A stretch of 64,000 nt of DNA from Amoebidium appalachense (GCA_963693365.1 CAVNZM010000012.1:5022001-5086000); one strand, 5' to 3'; positions 1-13,276 are shown, counted from the first letter of the stretch. A program made the numbers and translations. Notes: generated by a model not told the origin, from the sequence alone.

Positions 1-118
1 CATATGCTTACACCAACAAACGCGCACACACACACACACTCACTCACTCACTCACTCACACACAACACACACACTCACACACTCACACGCACTCACCCAC
101 ACACACACAGCAGACACG

Positions 119-155
<37 letters not shown>
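1..155. repeat. (CA)n-rich microsatellite block
   Basis: Almost uninterrupted CA dinucleotides with CACT and CACG variants run from the left edge to about 155. The open frames across it encode only Thr-His repeats and are not genes. Confidence 0.9.
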
Positions 156-157
<2 letters not shown>

Positions 158-1045
158 CGCGACGTGCAGTCAGGTGCATTGCCGCGGCAACCTGTCCCAA
201 AAAGGCAAAGGCTCTATAAATAACTGAGCCCGAAGTATTTTATTCCTCTATTAGCATTTATTTGTTAGAAAGACCTAGTATAGCGCTGGTATATTCCCCC
301 CCTCCCCCCTCCCCGCCCCCTCCCCCAGCGAGGGAACCATCATAATTGACGGATTCTGGCCCGGATGATAAGGTTGGCACCGAGATAACAGATAGATATT
401 CCCATGTAACGTTGGTCAGGTATTCATATATGGTTATCTCCCTGTACGAGATAACTACAGGGGGCCCCTGAGTATTCATACACCTCGGATCAGGCCCAAA
501 AGTATATCAATAAGCAATATGTTGTAGTATGCACATGAACACGAACAGTTTCGTTAATCATTAGCCATATATGGTGAGTTGTCTAAGCGCTTTATAGGTT
601 TAGGGACATTGCCCGCCTATACTATATATCACAACGCAGGGCGGACAGTGTGTCAATCAATACGCGAATGTACTAACCCCTATGGTGCAATTGAATGAAA
701 TGCACGAGGGACCCTTGTACGAGCAAGATTATTAATCATTAAGTGTACGGGCAAAGCAATTGATTAGTACTGTAGGCATCCAATTCTGCTCTAGAAGGGC
801 TGTTGGCTTGAATCTAGAGCCCACATGTATGATTGAAAGCGGGGGAAGGGACTTTAACGCAGGCCCACATATATCCATGTGATTCGGCAAAAAGAAGGGT
901 GGATAATTGAGGGGTGGCCATGGGGAAAGGACGGGGATGGGGGGTGGGGGGTAAGATCCTTGTACGTGAGTGGACAGTTGGGGGAGCTTCCGGAAGGGAA
1001 AGGGGTAGGCACGCATTGCAGTGTGCCTGTTTTTTTGTTTTTTTT
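156..1045. other. Intergenic, no gene seen
   Basis: Mixed-composition sequence with a C-rich run at about 297-330 and G-rich patches near 930-1000. No reading frame here has protein-like composition or convincing splice sites. Confidence 0.6.
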
Positions 1046-1056
1046 TCGGTGGGGGT

Positions 1057-1104
<48 letters not shown>

Positions 1105-1305
1105 GGAGAAGGGAGGGGGGGGGGGGGGGATGGGGGAGGTTGGTCACTGAGATTGTGGACGGTGTTGGGAATCATTCCCATCCCCCCCCCCCGCCCCCTA
1201 ACCCCATATCCCTCCCCCCTCCCCCCTCCCCCCTCCCCCCCCCCTCCCTCAGGCTCCTCCTCCCCCCTCCCCCTCCCTCCCCCCCCCCCCCCCCCCCCCC
1301 GTGGG
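1046..1305. repeat. Long G tract followed by long C tract
   Basis: A G tract of roughly 90 bases (about 1046-1139, few interruptions) is followed after about 45 bases by a C-rich tract (about 1184-1300). The two arms are complementary and could pair as a hairpin. The G arm is also G-quadruplex-prone. Confidence 0.85.
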
Positions 1306-1452
1306 CCTCTCGATGACGTTGATTTGGTATGATCTTCCGTAATACCCTGGCTACCAATATAATGATCATCGATTTACACCCGACAGTACGTCTTGGGGAT
1401 GGGTTTTCCTCAGCCGGAGGCTGCTTAGGAGTTGTATAACTATAGTTGCAAA

Positions 1453-1680
1453 GCTCTTTCTTTCTTTCTTTCTTTCTTTAATTTTTTTTTTTTTTTTGGG
1501 CGCTCACGGGGACAAGGGAGGGGGGGACTGGAACCCCGAAGACAGGCAAATATGGAGTCTGCAACGGGTCCCTGGGGGGAGGGGGGAGGGGGGGGGGAGG
1601 GGGGGGGGGAGGGGGAGGGGAGAAGGGGGGGGGGGGGGGAGGGGGAGGGGAGAAGGGGGGGGGGGGGGGGGGGGGGGGCA
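1453..1680. repeat. (TTTC)n, T run and G/GGA-rich tract
   Basis: TTTC repeats and a T run (about 1453-1498) are followed by a unique segment and then by G runs broken by single A (about 1575-1678). From 1690 to 2250 I see unique intergenic sequence and no gene. Confidence 0.8.
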
Positions 1681-2253
1681 TATGCAGATTGCAGGGCACC
1701 CGGTGGAGTGCCACGGACTGCATCAATAATTGGCATAAATTCTATGTGGGGTGGTGGAGTCATCGATTGGCCAATGATTCTTCTGCTATAAACACTAGAG
1801 TTTTAAAACAACACTGCGATTTTAATGTGGGTACCTTCCCCACTGGATAACTCAATTGTGATACACCGTGGATACTGTCAGGTTGGGACAGAACCTCATG
1901 CATGGCAAACCGGTTCATTGGAAACGTTCATTGAAATTTAATGTTTGTATTGAGCCAGTATGGAGTTCTCGTTTTGAAACGGCTTTCTTAGCCAGCTACT
2001 GATAAGAACAAGATGTATTGGGGTTTGATCTTCTTACTACCGAGTTAGCAGATACATGTATTTTTGTTTCCCAATTATTCGAATACTTGCTTTGTTTGCA
2101 GTCGATCGGAGATGTGATGTAAGAAAACCGAAGATTCTTATACCAGTTTGTAGATTTCTGGCTCCAACAATATTGCCGCGGAAATACCAACCGCTGAAAC
2201 CCGACCAAAATCGAAGCCCTCAACTGTAACAGAACATACCCATTCCCATCTAA

Positions 2254-2656
2254 CCCCCCCCCCCCCCTCCCCCTCCCCCCTTCCCCCCGCCCTCCCCCCC
2301 CTCTCCCCCCCCCCCCCCCACCCGCCCCACCCCCGCCTCTTCCCCCCTCCCCCAACCCAGCCACCATCATAGATAGACCCCCCCTATGACCCCCCTCAAC
2401 CGATTCCCGACACACACAAGCATGCTATACCCACGCTGATCTCTTTTCCAAAGTAAAATGGGTCTCCCTGCCTCCCCGTGTATCCTCCCCCCCCCCCCCC
2501 CCCCCCTCCCCCCCTTCTCTTGCCCTCCCCCACCAAAAAAATAGGGAGGGAAAAAAAAGGAGAAAAAAACACACTCACACACCACCCGCATGCGCGCATT
2601 CAGAACGGCACTCCCACCGACCCAGCCTCCTTAACCATTCTCCTCTCCCTCCATCC

Positions 2657-2695
<39 letters not shown>

Positions 2696-2770
2696 CCTCC
2701 CTCCCTCCCCCCCCCCCCCCTGCATCTCTCCCCCTAGCCCCCCCCCCCCCCCCCCCCCCCCCCCTCCCTC
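2254..2770. repeat. Pyrimidine-rich C and CT tracts
   Basis: C runs at about 2254-2360 and 2486-2535 are followed by (CT)n at about 2650-2700 and further C runs to about 2765. A short unique insert lies at 2540-2640. Proline-rich frames across it are repeat artefacts. Confidence 0.85.
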
Positions 2771-2934
2771 TGTGTTTTTTTTAAGGAACATGCGTTTGAG
2801 TTCTCCGTTTTGTTCCGCCATGTATCGGTCTTATAGGATCTAAGTCGACCACTCAGCAAAAATAATATCTGTATCTGTGCTTAGAATAGTGGAGAGCAAT
2901 CCACAGAGGCATGAAGAAGGTGGCGAGGGAGGGG

Positions 2935-3338
2935 GGGAGGGGGGGGGGAGGGGGAGGAGGACTAAACCCCCGTGATTCAGTAGTAAGGGTTAGGGGCCCA
3001 GGGTTGGTGGTGGGGCGACGTGAATGCCAGGGGAAGCACGAGAGAGCTCAGTAAAGATATTTGGCCCAGAAAAAAATCTAGTGCCAGTAGTAGAGTAACG
3101 ACTAATTGGCGCCAGACAGGCGAAAGGTGTTGCGAAACCTAGAACTTTATGTCGCTAGCTCAAGGCTGTGTTGCTTTACTGAAGTTATTTTTTATTTATT
3201 TATTTATTTATTTTTGGCGGTGGGGGGGGGGGGGGGGGAGGGGAAGGGGGAGGGGGGGGGAGGTCTAGGGACAATTCCTTTAGTAGTGCGTGGGGTGCAA
3301 GGTAGAATGTGGTTTTGGGGTGGGTGATGGAGGGGGCA

Positions 3339-3375
<37 letters not shown>

Positions 3376-3699
3376 GGGAGGGGGGGGGGGGGGGGGGGGG
3401 GGGCAGTTGAAAAAGCCCGTGGCAGCCTGCCGCTGATCAGAGCATACTGAGGGTGGCGGTAGTGGTGTGTGTGTCACGGTGAGGGGGGGGGAGGGGGGGG
3501 GGGGGGGGGGGAGGGGGGGGGGGGGGAGGGGGAGGAGAGGGGGGAGAAGGAGGATTAGGAAAAAGGGAGCAAGGGAGTGGTGGGGGGAGGGAGTGCTTAA
3601 GAGTAGGCCGGGGTGGTCACCAGGTTGGGAATCGGTGTGTGTGTGTATAGGGAGGAAGGGGGAAGGGGGGTGGCGGGGGGCGGGGGCGGGCACGCAGGT

Positions 3700-3731
<32 letters not shown>

Positions 3732-3735
3732 TGGA
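2935..3735. repeat. Clustered G tracts
   Basis: G-rich tracts occur at about 2930-2960, 3221-3262, 3340-3404, 3481-3560 and 3700-3731. A TTTA-rich stretch lies immediately before the 3221 tract. The short unique segments between tracts show no gene. Confidence 0.8.
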
Positions 3736-3926
3736 GGGGCTGCAATGCCCTGGAATACAACAGACTCAAATTTTACTATAGTATCTTTGGATAAACTTGT
3801 GGTGGTGAATTTTAATAAGGGGTAAATCCGGCACAAGGAGAAAAGATGATGGGATCGGGTATTCAATCACTAGATAAGTGGGTCTCAGATGAATCCCCCC
3901 AGCCTAGCTGCCACCTTTTTTTATAT

Positions 3927-4172
3927 TATAGTCCCCCCTCCCCCTCCCCCCCCCCCCCCCCTTCTCTCCCCACCGCCACCCACCCACCCACTTCAAACCC
4001 CCATCCCCTCCCTCCCTATCCCCCGTCCTCGTTCTTCCCACCCGGCCTCCTCCCCCTTCCCTCCGCCTCTTTCCCCCGGTCTCCTTCCCCTCTTTCCCAC
4101 GGTCCCCTCCCTCCCCCCACCCGAACGTGATCAACCCCCCTCTCCCCCCCCCCCCCCCAAAAAAAAAAAAAA
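3927..4172. repeat. C-rich tract ending in a C(n)-A(n) junction
   Basis: C-rich DNA from about 3930 ends with a C run passing directly into an A run (about 4143-4172). This C(n)A(n) composite recurs through the window, or as T(n)G(n) on the other strand. Confidence 0.8.
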
Positions 4173-4289
4173 ATAGTCATCCCTGTCCAAGGCTCTCCCC
4201 TACTGAATGCTTGCAGGAGGGACTTTGGGCCTAATGCTGGATGGCTATGGTATCAGTGATACGCGGTGCGCAGGCAGATGCATAGCATG

Positions 4290-4400
<111 letters not shown>

Positions 4401-4499
4401 GGTGTAAACCAGAAACGGGAAGAAAGATGATGGTTTAGTTTTAGGTGGCTTCGTTCCTGAGAGAAGGGATTGGGAGGGGCGTGCTGGGAACCCCAAGAG

Positions 4500-4707
4500 A
4501 GACCAGGGAGGCACGAGGAGGGAGGGGGGAAAGGGGGGGGGGTAGGGGGAAGGTGTGGAGGTGGGGAGGATGGGGGAGGGGGCAGGGAGTAGAGTCACTG
4601 GCTGGGAAAGCGTATGAGAAAGGGTAAAAGGAGACACGAGACACGAGAGAGAGCTGGTGGGAGGGGGAGCCGGGGGAGGGGGGGGGGGGGGAGAGGGGGG
4701 GGGGGGA

Positions 4708-4743
<36 letters not shown>

Positions 4744-4782
4744 GGGGGGGGGGGGGGGGGGACGAGGTTGACGGTTGGTGGT

Positions 4783-4833
<51 letters not shown>

Positions 4834-5640
4834 AGAGGGTTGGTGTTGGGGTACTTACAGGGGCTAAGGGGGGGGAAAGGGGGAGAGGGGGGGATTAATA
4901 GGCAAGGAGGTGTGTACGTTTGTGCTGTCTTATGGCGGTGGGGGCTGGTGTGAGCCCCAGTGATGTTGGTGTAGGAGGGGATGTGTGAAAGGTCAAGAGG
5001 AAAAATGTGCCTGAGGTTGGAGGGGGTGAAGGGGGTGAGGTGAGGCGGGGGGATGGGGGGGGGGGGGGGGGGGGGGGGAAGGGGGGAGGGGAGGGGGAAG
5101 AATATAAATGCACAGAGAAGAGGCGATAGTTACTCCCTATAGTGAAATGACAATAGAATTATCTTTGAGTCATCATATACCATACATGGGTATAACATGC
5201 ATTACCCTATATTGTTATTCCATGCGATGTGTCAGGAAATTCCCATGTGGGCTACCTTCTCCCCTTCACCCATTTACGGTACCTGCTCGTGGCTTTGTAA
5301 AATTCTCCTCTCTCATTATTTCTGTTTTTAGCATTTCATTAACGTCCTTTCCCCCGCCATCAGCTTTGAGCACATCTCTCAATACAGCTTTTGTGTGTGC
5401 TCACGTGTGTATCAAGTAATCTCGGACCAGAGGTACCCCCATATCAACCCCCCCCCCCCCCCCCCCCTCCCCCCACCACCACCCCCTCTCCCTCCCCCAC
5501 CCCACCGCTGCCTCCCCCCCCTCCCCCCCCCCCCCCCCCCCCCCCCCCCGGCGCCCCGAACTCCAACCCTTCCTCTCCTCACCCTTCCCCCTCCCCCCCC
5601 CCCTCCCCCCTCCTCCCCTCCCCCCTCCCTTCCCCCTTCC
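4500..5640. repeat. G-rich then C-rich low-complexity DNA
   Basis: G-rich tracts fill about 4520-4900 and 5040-5100, including near-pure G runs at about 4676-4760 and 4787-4832. A unique AT-richer segment at 5100-5440 shows no gene. C-rich tracts follow at about 5449-5640. Confidence 0.8.
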
Positions 5641-5721
5641 TTTTATATGAAAAAAATCTTTTGAAGGGGTATGGGAGTGGAGGGCCCAACCCGGATGGTC
5701 GGCTGAGTCAACTTGCTCCGA

Positions 5722-6003
5722 GCAGAATTATCCTGAAAAACGCAGAATTATTCTGCAAAAGCGGAATCAATCTGCTAAAGGCAGAATCAATCTGCTAGAA
5801 ACAAAATCAATTTGCTAAAAGCAGGGCTATTCTGCCGAAAGCAGAATAATTCTGCTGTCGACAGCAGCCGAAAGCAGAATAATTCTGTTGTCGACAGCAG
5901 AACAATTCTGCTTTTTGCGGAATAATTCTGCTAAAAGCAGAATAATTCTGCTAAAAGCAGAGTAATTCTGCTTTTGCAGAATAATTCTTCTTCTTTTTGC
6001 AGG
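5722..6003. repeat. Tandem array of near-palindromic 15-mers
   Basis: About thirteen units of roughly 20 bp each carry the inverted repeat GCAGAA-TAA-TTCTGC or a variant, joined mostly by AAAA-type linkers. Two units instead have GTCGACA linkers that create a second palindrome, GCTGTCGACAGC. Units near 5722-5830 have drifted (ATTATCCTG, ATCAATCTG, GGCTATTCTG), while those at 5840-6000 are close to consensus. No reading frame stays open through the array, so it is not a coding repeat. It may be a protein-binding array, a hairpin-forming satellite or part of a transposon end. Confidence 0.85.
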
Positions 6004-6057
6004 TTGACTCTGCCGATGTGGCTGGGCCCTGGAGGGGTGGAGAAACGCTATGACCGC

Positions 6058-6605
6058 GGGGGGGGGGGGGGGGGGGGGGGTTATTCCACCTCAATAAAGT
6101 ATTCAGGAGTGCTATGGGGGGGGGGGGGGGGGGGGGGGGGAGGGGGGGAGGGGGGGGGAGGGGGGGAGGGGGGGGGAGGGGGGGGGGAGGAGGGAAGGCG
6201 GGAGGGGGAGGGGGGGGAGGGGGGGGGGGAGTCTTACGAAATGAATGGAAGATTTTGTTGCCAAAAGGGTCGAAACCGCTGAGAATACACATCGTGTGAG
6301 TTGTATTTTGGAGGGTTGGGAGGTTGGGTCGGGAAGAGAGGGAAGGTGGGTGGGTGGGTGGGTGCATACCTGAATGTTTTTTTTGTTTTTTTTTCCCATC
6401 TTGTAAGTGGTGGTGGTGGGTGGGTAAATGGGTGAGTGGGGAGGGAGGGGAGGGGAGGGGAGGGGGGGCGGGTTGGAGGGGGGGCTGGAGTGGAAGGTAG
6501 AAGGTGTCATCGCCCGTTGTGAGAGCATCGGTTGTGTGTGTCTGAGCTATGGTAGTGGGGGTCGGGGTAGGACTAGATCTTGAACAGAAGCTCGGATGTG
6601 GGCTG

Positions 6606-6644
<39 letters not shown>

Positions 6645-7125
6645 GGTGAAGGAGGGCCCGGGAGGTGGGGAAGATGGGGATTTTTTTTTAAGGTTTGTAT
6701 ATTATGCAGGGCCTGGAGGTAATGGAAACATGATGGTGTGAATGTGCTCACGGCCATGTGGTCTGTTAATGGGGTTATAAAATGGAAAGAAAAAAGGGGG
6801 GGGATATGGGAGAGGGGGGGGGGAGGGGGGGGGGGGGGGGGGGGGGAGGGGAATGCTACAGGCAGATTGAAGGGGGGGCAGGTGAACCGGGAAGGCCTGT
6901 ACGAGCACGGATAACAACAAACTCGGTTTTCATTCCAGCGTAAATGTTTTTTATGGTCTATTATTTGGGAAATCGATGTCAATATATTTTTTCATGTGCC
7001 TGTGTGTTTGTGTTTGTGTGTGTGAGTGTGAGAGTGAGTGAGTGTGTGTGTGGTGTGTGTGTGTGTGTGTGGTGGGGGCAGGGGGGGGAGGGGGGGGGGG
7101 GGGGGGAGGGGAGGGGAGGGGTCCG
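6058..7125. repeat. G tracts and (GT)n with short unique spacers
   Basis: G tracts lie at about 6058-6080, 6116-6232, 6609-6645 and 6797-6850. A (GT)n passing into G(n) lies at about 7005-7130. The Gly- or Pro-rich frames here follow from the repeats. No gene is supported. Confidence 0.8.
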
Positions 7126-7129
7126 GGAG

Positions 7130-7744
7130 GTCATACTTTGGATATTACTCATGCGCTTATGTGCAATTGACTCGATTTCAGCATTAAGCTTTTAGTTATG
7201 CTTGTGTCCAACAGGCTCATATGCCTGTGTGGTTTTCGGTAGTCGTGCTGTTTAATAGCTTTTCATTATCATAAGCCCATCACAGTTATACATATCAATG
7301 CTGTCATATCCAACGTACACTGTTTGAAACATATAGAAAGTGTTATTGCCGCCAGCTCTATATATATATATAAATACATATATATATAAGATATAACCTA
7401 TTATATCGGTGCCAACCGTTGTTCATGTACATACGGTATCATATTTTCACATATATGTATATATATATTTATCCGTGTTAATGCACATATTTATAGATCT
7501 TGTATATGTTCGTATAAGTATGCTATAATCACATATCAAAAACGTACACCGGCCGAATCCAGCTAACCAGACCCGCCAGTCACAACTTAATTATATCTCT
7601 TTATCGTTTTTTTTTTTTTTTCAAGTAATTACCGGTTTTAAAATGGATTCAGTTGCTGGTTGTCTAAGACACACCCCATGTGTGCACATATGATTGACAT
7701 TCTGCATCAAATACGGCATGATATAACAATTTACCCGGCCACCT
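7130..7744. other. AT-rich intergenic DNA, no gene seen
   Basis: This AT-rich segment has short TATATA stretches (about 7363-7390 and 7455-7475) and a T run at 7608-7621. A minus-strand frame reading leftward from about 7740 has no support beyond being open. Confidence 0.6.
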
Positions 7745-7935
7745 CCCGCCAAAGTTTCAAATAGACGACCCCCTCCCCCCTCCCGTGCCCCCCTCCCCCC
7801 AACCCCCTCCCCCCGGGACCCCCCCCCCCCTCTCCCATCTGTATAATATCCCTCTCCCCTATCCTCAAAGCCCAAAAACCCAAGGAACTTTAACAAGAAA
7901 CAACCCCCCCCCCCCCCCCCCCCCCCCCCCCAGAA
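7745..7935. repeat. C-rich tract with C(n)-A junction
   Basis: C runs at about 7767-7835 and 7902-7931 end in an A-rich stretch. They lie just downstream of the stop of the first zinc-finger gene, so they may be 3' flank or intron of it. Confidence 0.75.
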
Positions 7936-8055
7936 AAAACAAAACAAAAAAAAACCGTGCCAATCGTTCACTGGCACACCATGTGCTCCGGAGAAGAAAC
8001 CACAAACTCGCTGTGTGAGCCGTGGCCACCCCAGCTATCAGAGTACCCATCCCAC

Positions 8056-9645
8056 TCACTCACCTCCACTCCCCGCCCCCCGACACCCGCGCCCCCTGCT
8101 CCCAACACCACCACTAATACCCCCATGCCTGTTGATACTACCCTGCCCTTCCCATGATCCCCGAGACTCGCTCACGTTGAAATTTCCCCTTTCTGAAATT
8201 ATGACGCCGGCACCGACATGTATGTCCAATGTCACCGGTTGCACCATTATCTCGGCGAAAGAATCGACAGAGGAATCGTGATCCATTTGCATATGCAGAC
8301 CCTCGAACGGTGCGTGTCGGTCGTGGGTGTACGGCATAACGTTCACCTCACATGGAATCCTGTCCTTATGCCCCCGGGGCCCGGGTCCGGCCCACCCCCA
8401 CGAAGAAGAATTAATGTTAGAATGTTCGTTTCTGTCCCTAAAATATCCCGTTTCATGATTTTGGGCGGTGTTTTGACGGCGAAAATCATCATAAACTTTG
8501 TTATTGTCCTGGGGTGCGGGTGCAGAGTCGAAGAAGCTGTCACAGCTGCGGTGGTGAGACCTGGGGTATACTGGGGGGTGAAGGCTCGGTGCGAAATGAC
8601 TGTCCGGATCCCTGGGCTGGTGCATACTCAAATCGCTCTCCCTGTCGTTGTTAAAGTCTCGGGAAAGAAGGTTGTCAACGCTCCATATAAGGTTATCTTT
8701 AGTCGGGGTGGGATTCGGGACAGGTTCGATGGTACGGGTAGAGGTGTTGAATGTGCCTGTGGGGACGTGGAGGTGGGAGCTGTGTGTGCCGCCTGTCGTG
8801 TGTTCGGAACGAGGCGAGGAGGGTGGACTACTCTGGGGCCGAGGAGCCAGGAAGCCACCGCGTGTTGTTGGTAACTCATCATAACTGTAGCTGAAAGAAT
8901 GACCGTCCATTTCCTCTGAGCGACCACTCGAGATGAATGAAGAAGAATCACAAGCCCACGGGGACAATTCGGCCGTACTACTATTAGTCTGCCGCCCGTC
9001 TTGTGGCGATGAGGGGCTGTTGGTGCGCTCGTACGGGGAGAAGGAGCGTGTTTGGGCCGTCCATGCTGGGTGTGTGTGCTGGTTCGTGTCCTCCTCATCC
9101 ATGGAGATAGGTAGCTCATGTTCGAACTCCGGCGCAGAAATGAAATTTGTGTTGGTGTCGTAGTAGGAAACCCCAACTGAGATGTGTGTGTTGTGAGCCT
9201 GCATGCGGTTGTTGTGTGCAGAGTCAAAGGATTCGCTGTTTAGCGCACCATGCGCCCGGCATTCCTGCATGTGAGAACTCGAGTGGATCTCTTCAGAAAT
9301 AGGGTTGCCGCTCACTAGCTCCATGTTGTATGAGTCCATTGCAGACATGCTGTTTGTTCTGCGCAGAGTGACTGGTGTTGGCTGTGTCATGTGCGGTGTT
9401 TTTGGTTTGCTCCCTGTTGCCTTTGCCACCGAGCCCTTTGAAGAACTGCGTGGGGCGCGTGTAACACGGGGAGGCCACACCAGGGCTCTGTCTTGGTGTT
9501 TACGGCGCAGATGTGTGCGGAGGGACGCGTCTGTGCTGTATGCCTTGGCACAGTCTGCATGCGGGCAGACGGCCAAAGGCTGTCCTGTGCCCGCCAATTC
9601 TCGTGCATCCGTCTGCCACAGTGTGTTTGGCTTCGAATTCTGCAT
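8056..9645 (-). CDS. Single C2H2 zinc-finger protein (paralogue 1)
   Basis: This 529-codon open frame is free of repeats. A C2H2 finger sits near the N terminus: Cys27 and Cys32 (C-x4-C), twelve residues, then His45 and His50 (H-x4-H), ending in the string SLRTHLRRKHQDRA. The rest is Ser/Thr/Asn/His-rich and looks disordered, with no second finger. A basic stretch after the finger may add DNA contacts or nuclear import. The family is consistent with a nuclear nucleic-acid-binding regulator, but I cannot name an orthologue. A clear paralogue lies about 8 kb to the right on the same strand. The finger is uninterrupted here but split by an intron in the paralogue. Start: first ATG of the frame, preceded by a pyrimidine-poor AAG, so an upstream non-coding exon is possible. 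The stop overlaps a strong donor-like GAG|GTGAGT (exon end 8064), so a further C-terminal exon cannot be excluded. Confidence 0.8.
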   Translation of the reverse strand: MQNSKPNTLWQTDARELAGTGQPLAVCPHADCAKAYSTDASLRTHLRRKHQDRALVWPPRVTRAPRSSSKGSVAKATGSKPKTPHMTQPTPVTLRRTNSMSAMDSYNMELVSGNPISEEIHSSSHMQECRAHGALNSESFDSAHNNRMQAHNTHISVGVSYYDTNTNFISAPEFEHELPISMDEEDTNQHTHPAWTAQTRSFSPYERTNSPSSPQDGRQTNSSTAELSPWACDSSSFISSGRSEEMDGHSFSYSYDELPTTRGGFLAPRPQSSPPSSPRSEHTTGGTHSSHLHVPTGTFNTSTRTIEPVPNPTPTKDNLIWSVDNLLSRDFNNDRESDLSMHQPRDPDSHFAPSLHPPVYPRSHHRSCDSFFDSAPAPQDNNKVYDDFRRQNTAQNHETGYFRDRNEHSNINSSSWGWAGPGPRGHKDRIPCEVNVMPYTHDRHAPFEGLHMQMDHDSSVDSFAEIMVQPVTLDIHVGAGVIISERGNFNVSESRGSWEGQGSINRHGGISGGVGSRGRGCRGAGSGGE

Positions 9646-9839
9646 CTTAGAGCTAATATGTTTAGTTACTACTTACTAGGCTGAAAACCACAATTAAAAC
9701 GTGAGTTAGTCGACAAGCCTACGGTAATGCTAATCCGCCTGCTATATTCACGTGGCAAAATGGAGAGAGTGTTGGGGCCAGGTTGGGTTTTGGTTTTGGT
9801 TTGGGCTGGCGCTGACGAAGTATGTATGTTGTTTTTCGC

Positions 9840-10160
9840 ATTCTAATTGGTTTCTTTACTCATCGGTGCATCTTCCGACCAATCAACTACGGCAGCGGTA
9901 AGCGGTTCAGTATGTACTGGCACCGTCCCTAGAGTAAACAAAAATCTAAATAATGAATTGTAGTGTGATGAAAAACAGAAGCGAGTAGTCTAACTTAATC
10001 TTTTGTGTGTCTGCGTTGACGTTTGAAGCCAAGATTCAGAATCGTGCCTGAAGTAGTTAGTAAGTACAGTTTACACTGGCAGTCTGGCACAATCAGCCAA
10101 CCGACAGAGATGTGTGACACCGATTTCCGATTGGTAGATCTAATTAAGCCAATCATATGC
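9840..10160. promoter_or_regulatory. CCAAT-box cluster upstream of paralogue 1
   Basis: ATTGG/CCAAT pentamers occur on both strands (near 9846, 9889, 10131 and 10149) in unique sequence 200-500 bp upstream of the minus-strand zinc-finger start. That spacing is typical of NF-Y-type promoters. Assignment to this gene is inference from position. Confidence 0.4.
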
Positions 10161-11040
10161 CACAATGCCAACCATGCGCTCTATATGATAGACCAAAAAT
10201 GCACCATAGATGTAATCCCCCGGGACTCTGCTTGCGTCACACGTATTTTTTTTCTTTTTCTTTTGACTCGGTTTTATTGATCCGTTGACGAAGGCAGCGT
10301 GCAGCCACAGGCTACATAACCACCAATAGAACTAAAAAAGCCAAAGCTACGAAATAAAAATAAAGCGACAAGTGACAAAGGACACCAGGCTGCCGGCAAA
10401 ACCTTAAGTTTGCTCCAACTAGTCGACGTCATATGCATCGATGTTGACCAGACCACATTCCGCAAGAAGGCATATGTATGAATACATAGCTTGAGTCGCT
10501 GACAGTTTCCAACTTTCACTTCGTTGATCAATTACGTTAATACAAGTACTAGTTTACATGTAAGACTTAGAACTAGATTAGAATTATTAGAACTACACAC
10601 TGAAATTGGCGATAGACATCAAACGCTTTTGCCATCATTCTTGTTTTTCAATAGAATCTCCATAGACTCGAATAGATCTGAATAACCGTCGGAGGCAACA
10701 GTGCCGCACGTCGCGCCGCGGTGGCATATTCACTGATCATGATCGCTGGGCGGCGTTTTGGATATCGTGAGTCCGGCGATCATCATTCCGGCCATCGTCA
10801 GATTGGCCACCGGCGCCGGCCGCGGCAGCGAGCGCCGCAATACATATTGATATCAATATGTATCGATATCAGATGTGACATGTACATATCTAATAGATAT
10901 GCTGCAACTAGTAACTGATATTATAAGGACCTCAAAAAAATAAACGGGCGATACCGTACCCCCGGGTATCACATTTGCAAAATATAAAGCCCTCTGCAGA
11001 AAATGCCACGCTGTGCCGCCAAATATTGAAGCAACACCAC
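10161..11040. other. Unique intergenic DNA, no gene seen
   Basis: Mixed-composition sequence with a GC-rich patch (about 10690-10840). Short frames on both strands (for example 10274-10531) lack recognisable domains, neighbours or signals. Confidence 0.55.
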
Positions 11041-11075
11041 ATGGGGGGAGGGGGGGGGGGGGGGGGGGGGGGGAG

Positions 11076-11114
<39 letters not shown>

Positions 11115-11209
11115 GGGAGCGAGAGAGCTCGAGAGGGAGGGATTAAGAGAGAGGGAGAGAGAGAGAGAGATGGGTAGGGAGATGTCCTGCGTCCGTGTGG
11201 CTCTCTCTC

Positions 11210-11283
<74 letters not shown>

Positions 11284-11371
11284 CTCTCTTTTCTAGTCTC
11301 TCTCTCTCTCTCAGGCTTCCCCCACCCTCCCCCCCGGCCCCCCTCATCCCTCCCTCCCTCCCTCTCTCCGA

Positions 11372-11412
<41 letters not shown>

Positions 11413-11515
11413 CCCTCCCCCCCCCCCCCCCCCCCCCCCCCGGAGGGTGTCTCTCTCTCTCTCAGTCTCTCTCTCTCCCCGACTTTCTCTCTCTCCCCGT
11501 GTGTGTGCAACACAG
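11041..11515. repeat. Alternating G, (GA), C and (CT) tracts
   Basis: G tracts (about 11046-11112) lead into GA-rich DNA, then a C run (about 11212-11243), (CT)n, more C (about 11419-11441) and (CT)n. The two halves are roughly complementary. Confidence 0.85.
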
Positions 11516-11519
11516 CGCA

Positions 11520-12005
<486 letters not shown>

Positions 12006-12009
12006 CTTT

Positions 12010-12790
<781 letters not shown>

Positions 12791-13202
12791 ACACATCTAC
12801 TAATAAAAACTTTACAATTGGTTCTACTTGGGGGGGGGCACGCCTGTCGAGCCTGTAGATTTTGGCATACGTAAAATGCTTTTGTGTGTTTTTGTGTGTG
12901 TATTGGTGTGCGTGTGTGTGTGTGTAGTGGGCGCGCGTGTGCCAGTTAGCTACACATTCACATGTTCAGTCTGAATATGAAGGAGTCGCGGTCACGTGAC
13001 GAGGGAGGGTTTGGGCAGCTGCAGCGAAGAAGGAGCGGCCGGGGGGAGAGGCGGGGGAGGGGGGAGAAAGCTAGGGGGAGGAGGGGGATCGGAGTGCGTG
13101 GCACGGGGGGGGGCGGGAGAGGCCGGGGGGAGGGCCCCGCCGGGGGGGGGGGGGATTGGGGGACTCGCCCGGAAATACTACTAATATGACTGTCTATGCT
13201 TT

Positions 13203-13276
<74 letters not shown>

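Noticed and set aside
1-155. Telomere or subtelomere repeat at the left edge
   Set aside because: The repeat is plain (CA)n/(CACT)n, not a TTAGGG-type motif, and similar tracts occur throughout the window.
5951-6982. A 343-codon Pro-rich open frame
   Set aside because: It spans C tracts (minus strand) and the palindromic array, has no domain and no splice support.
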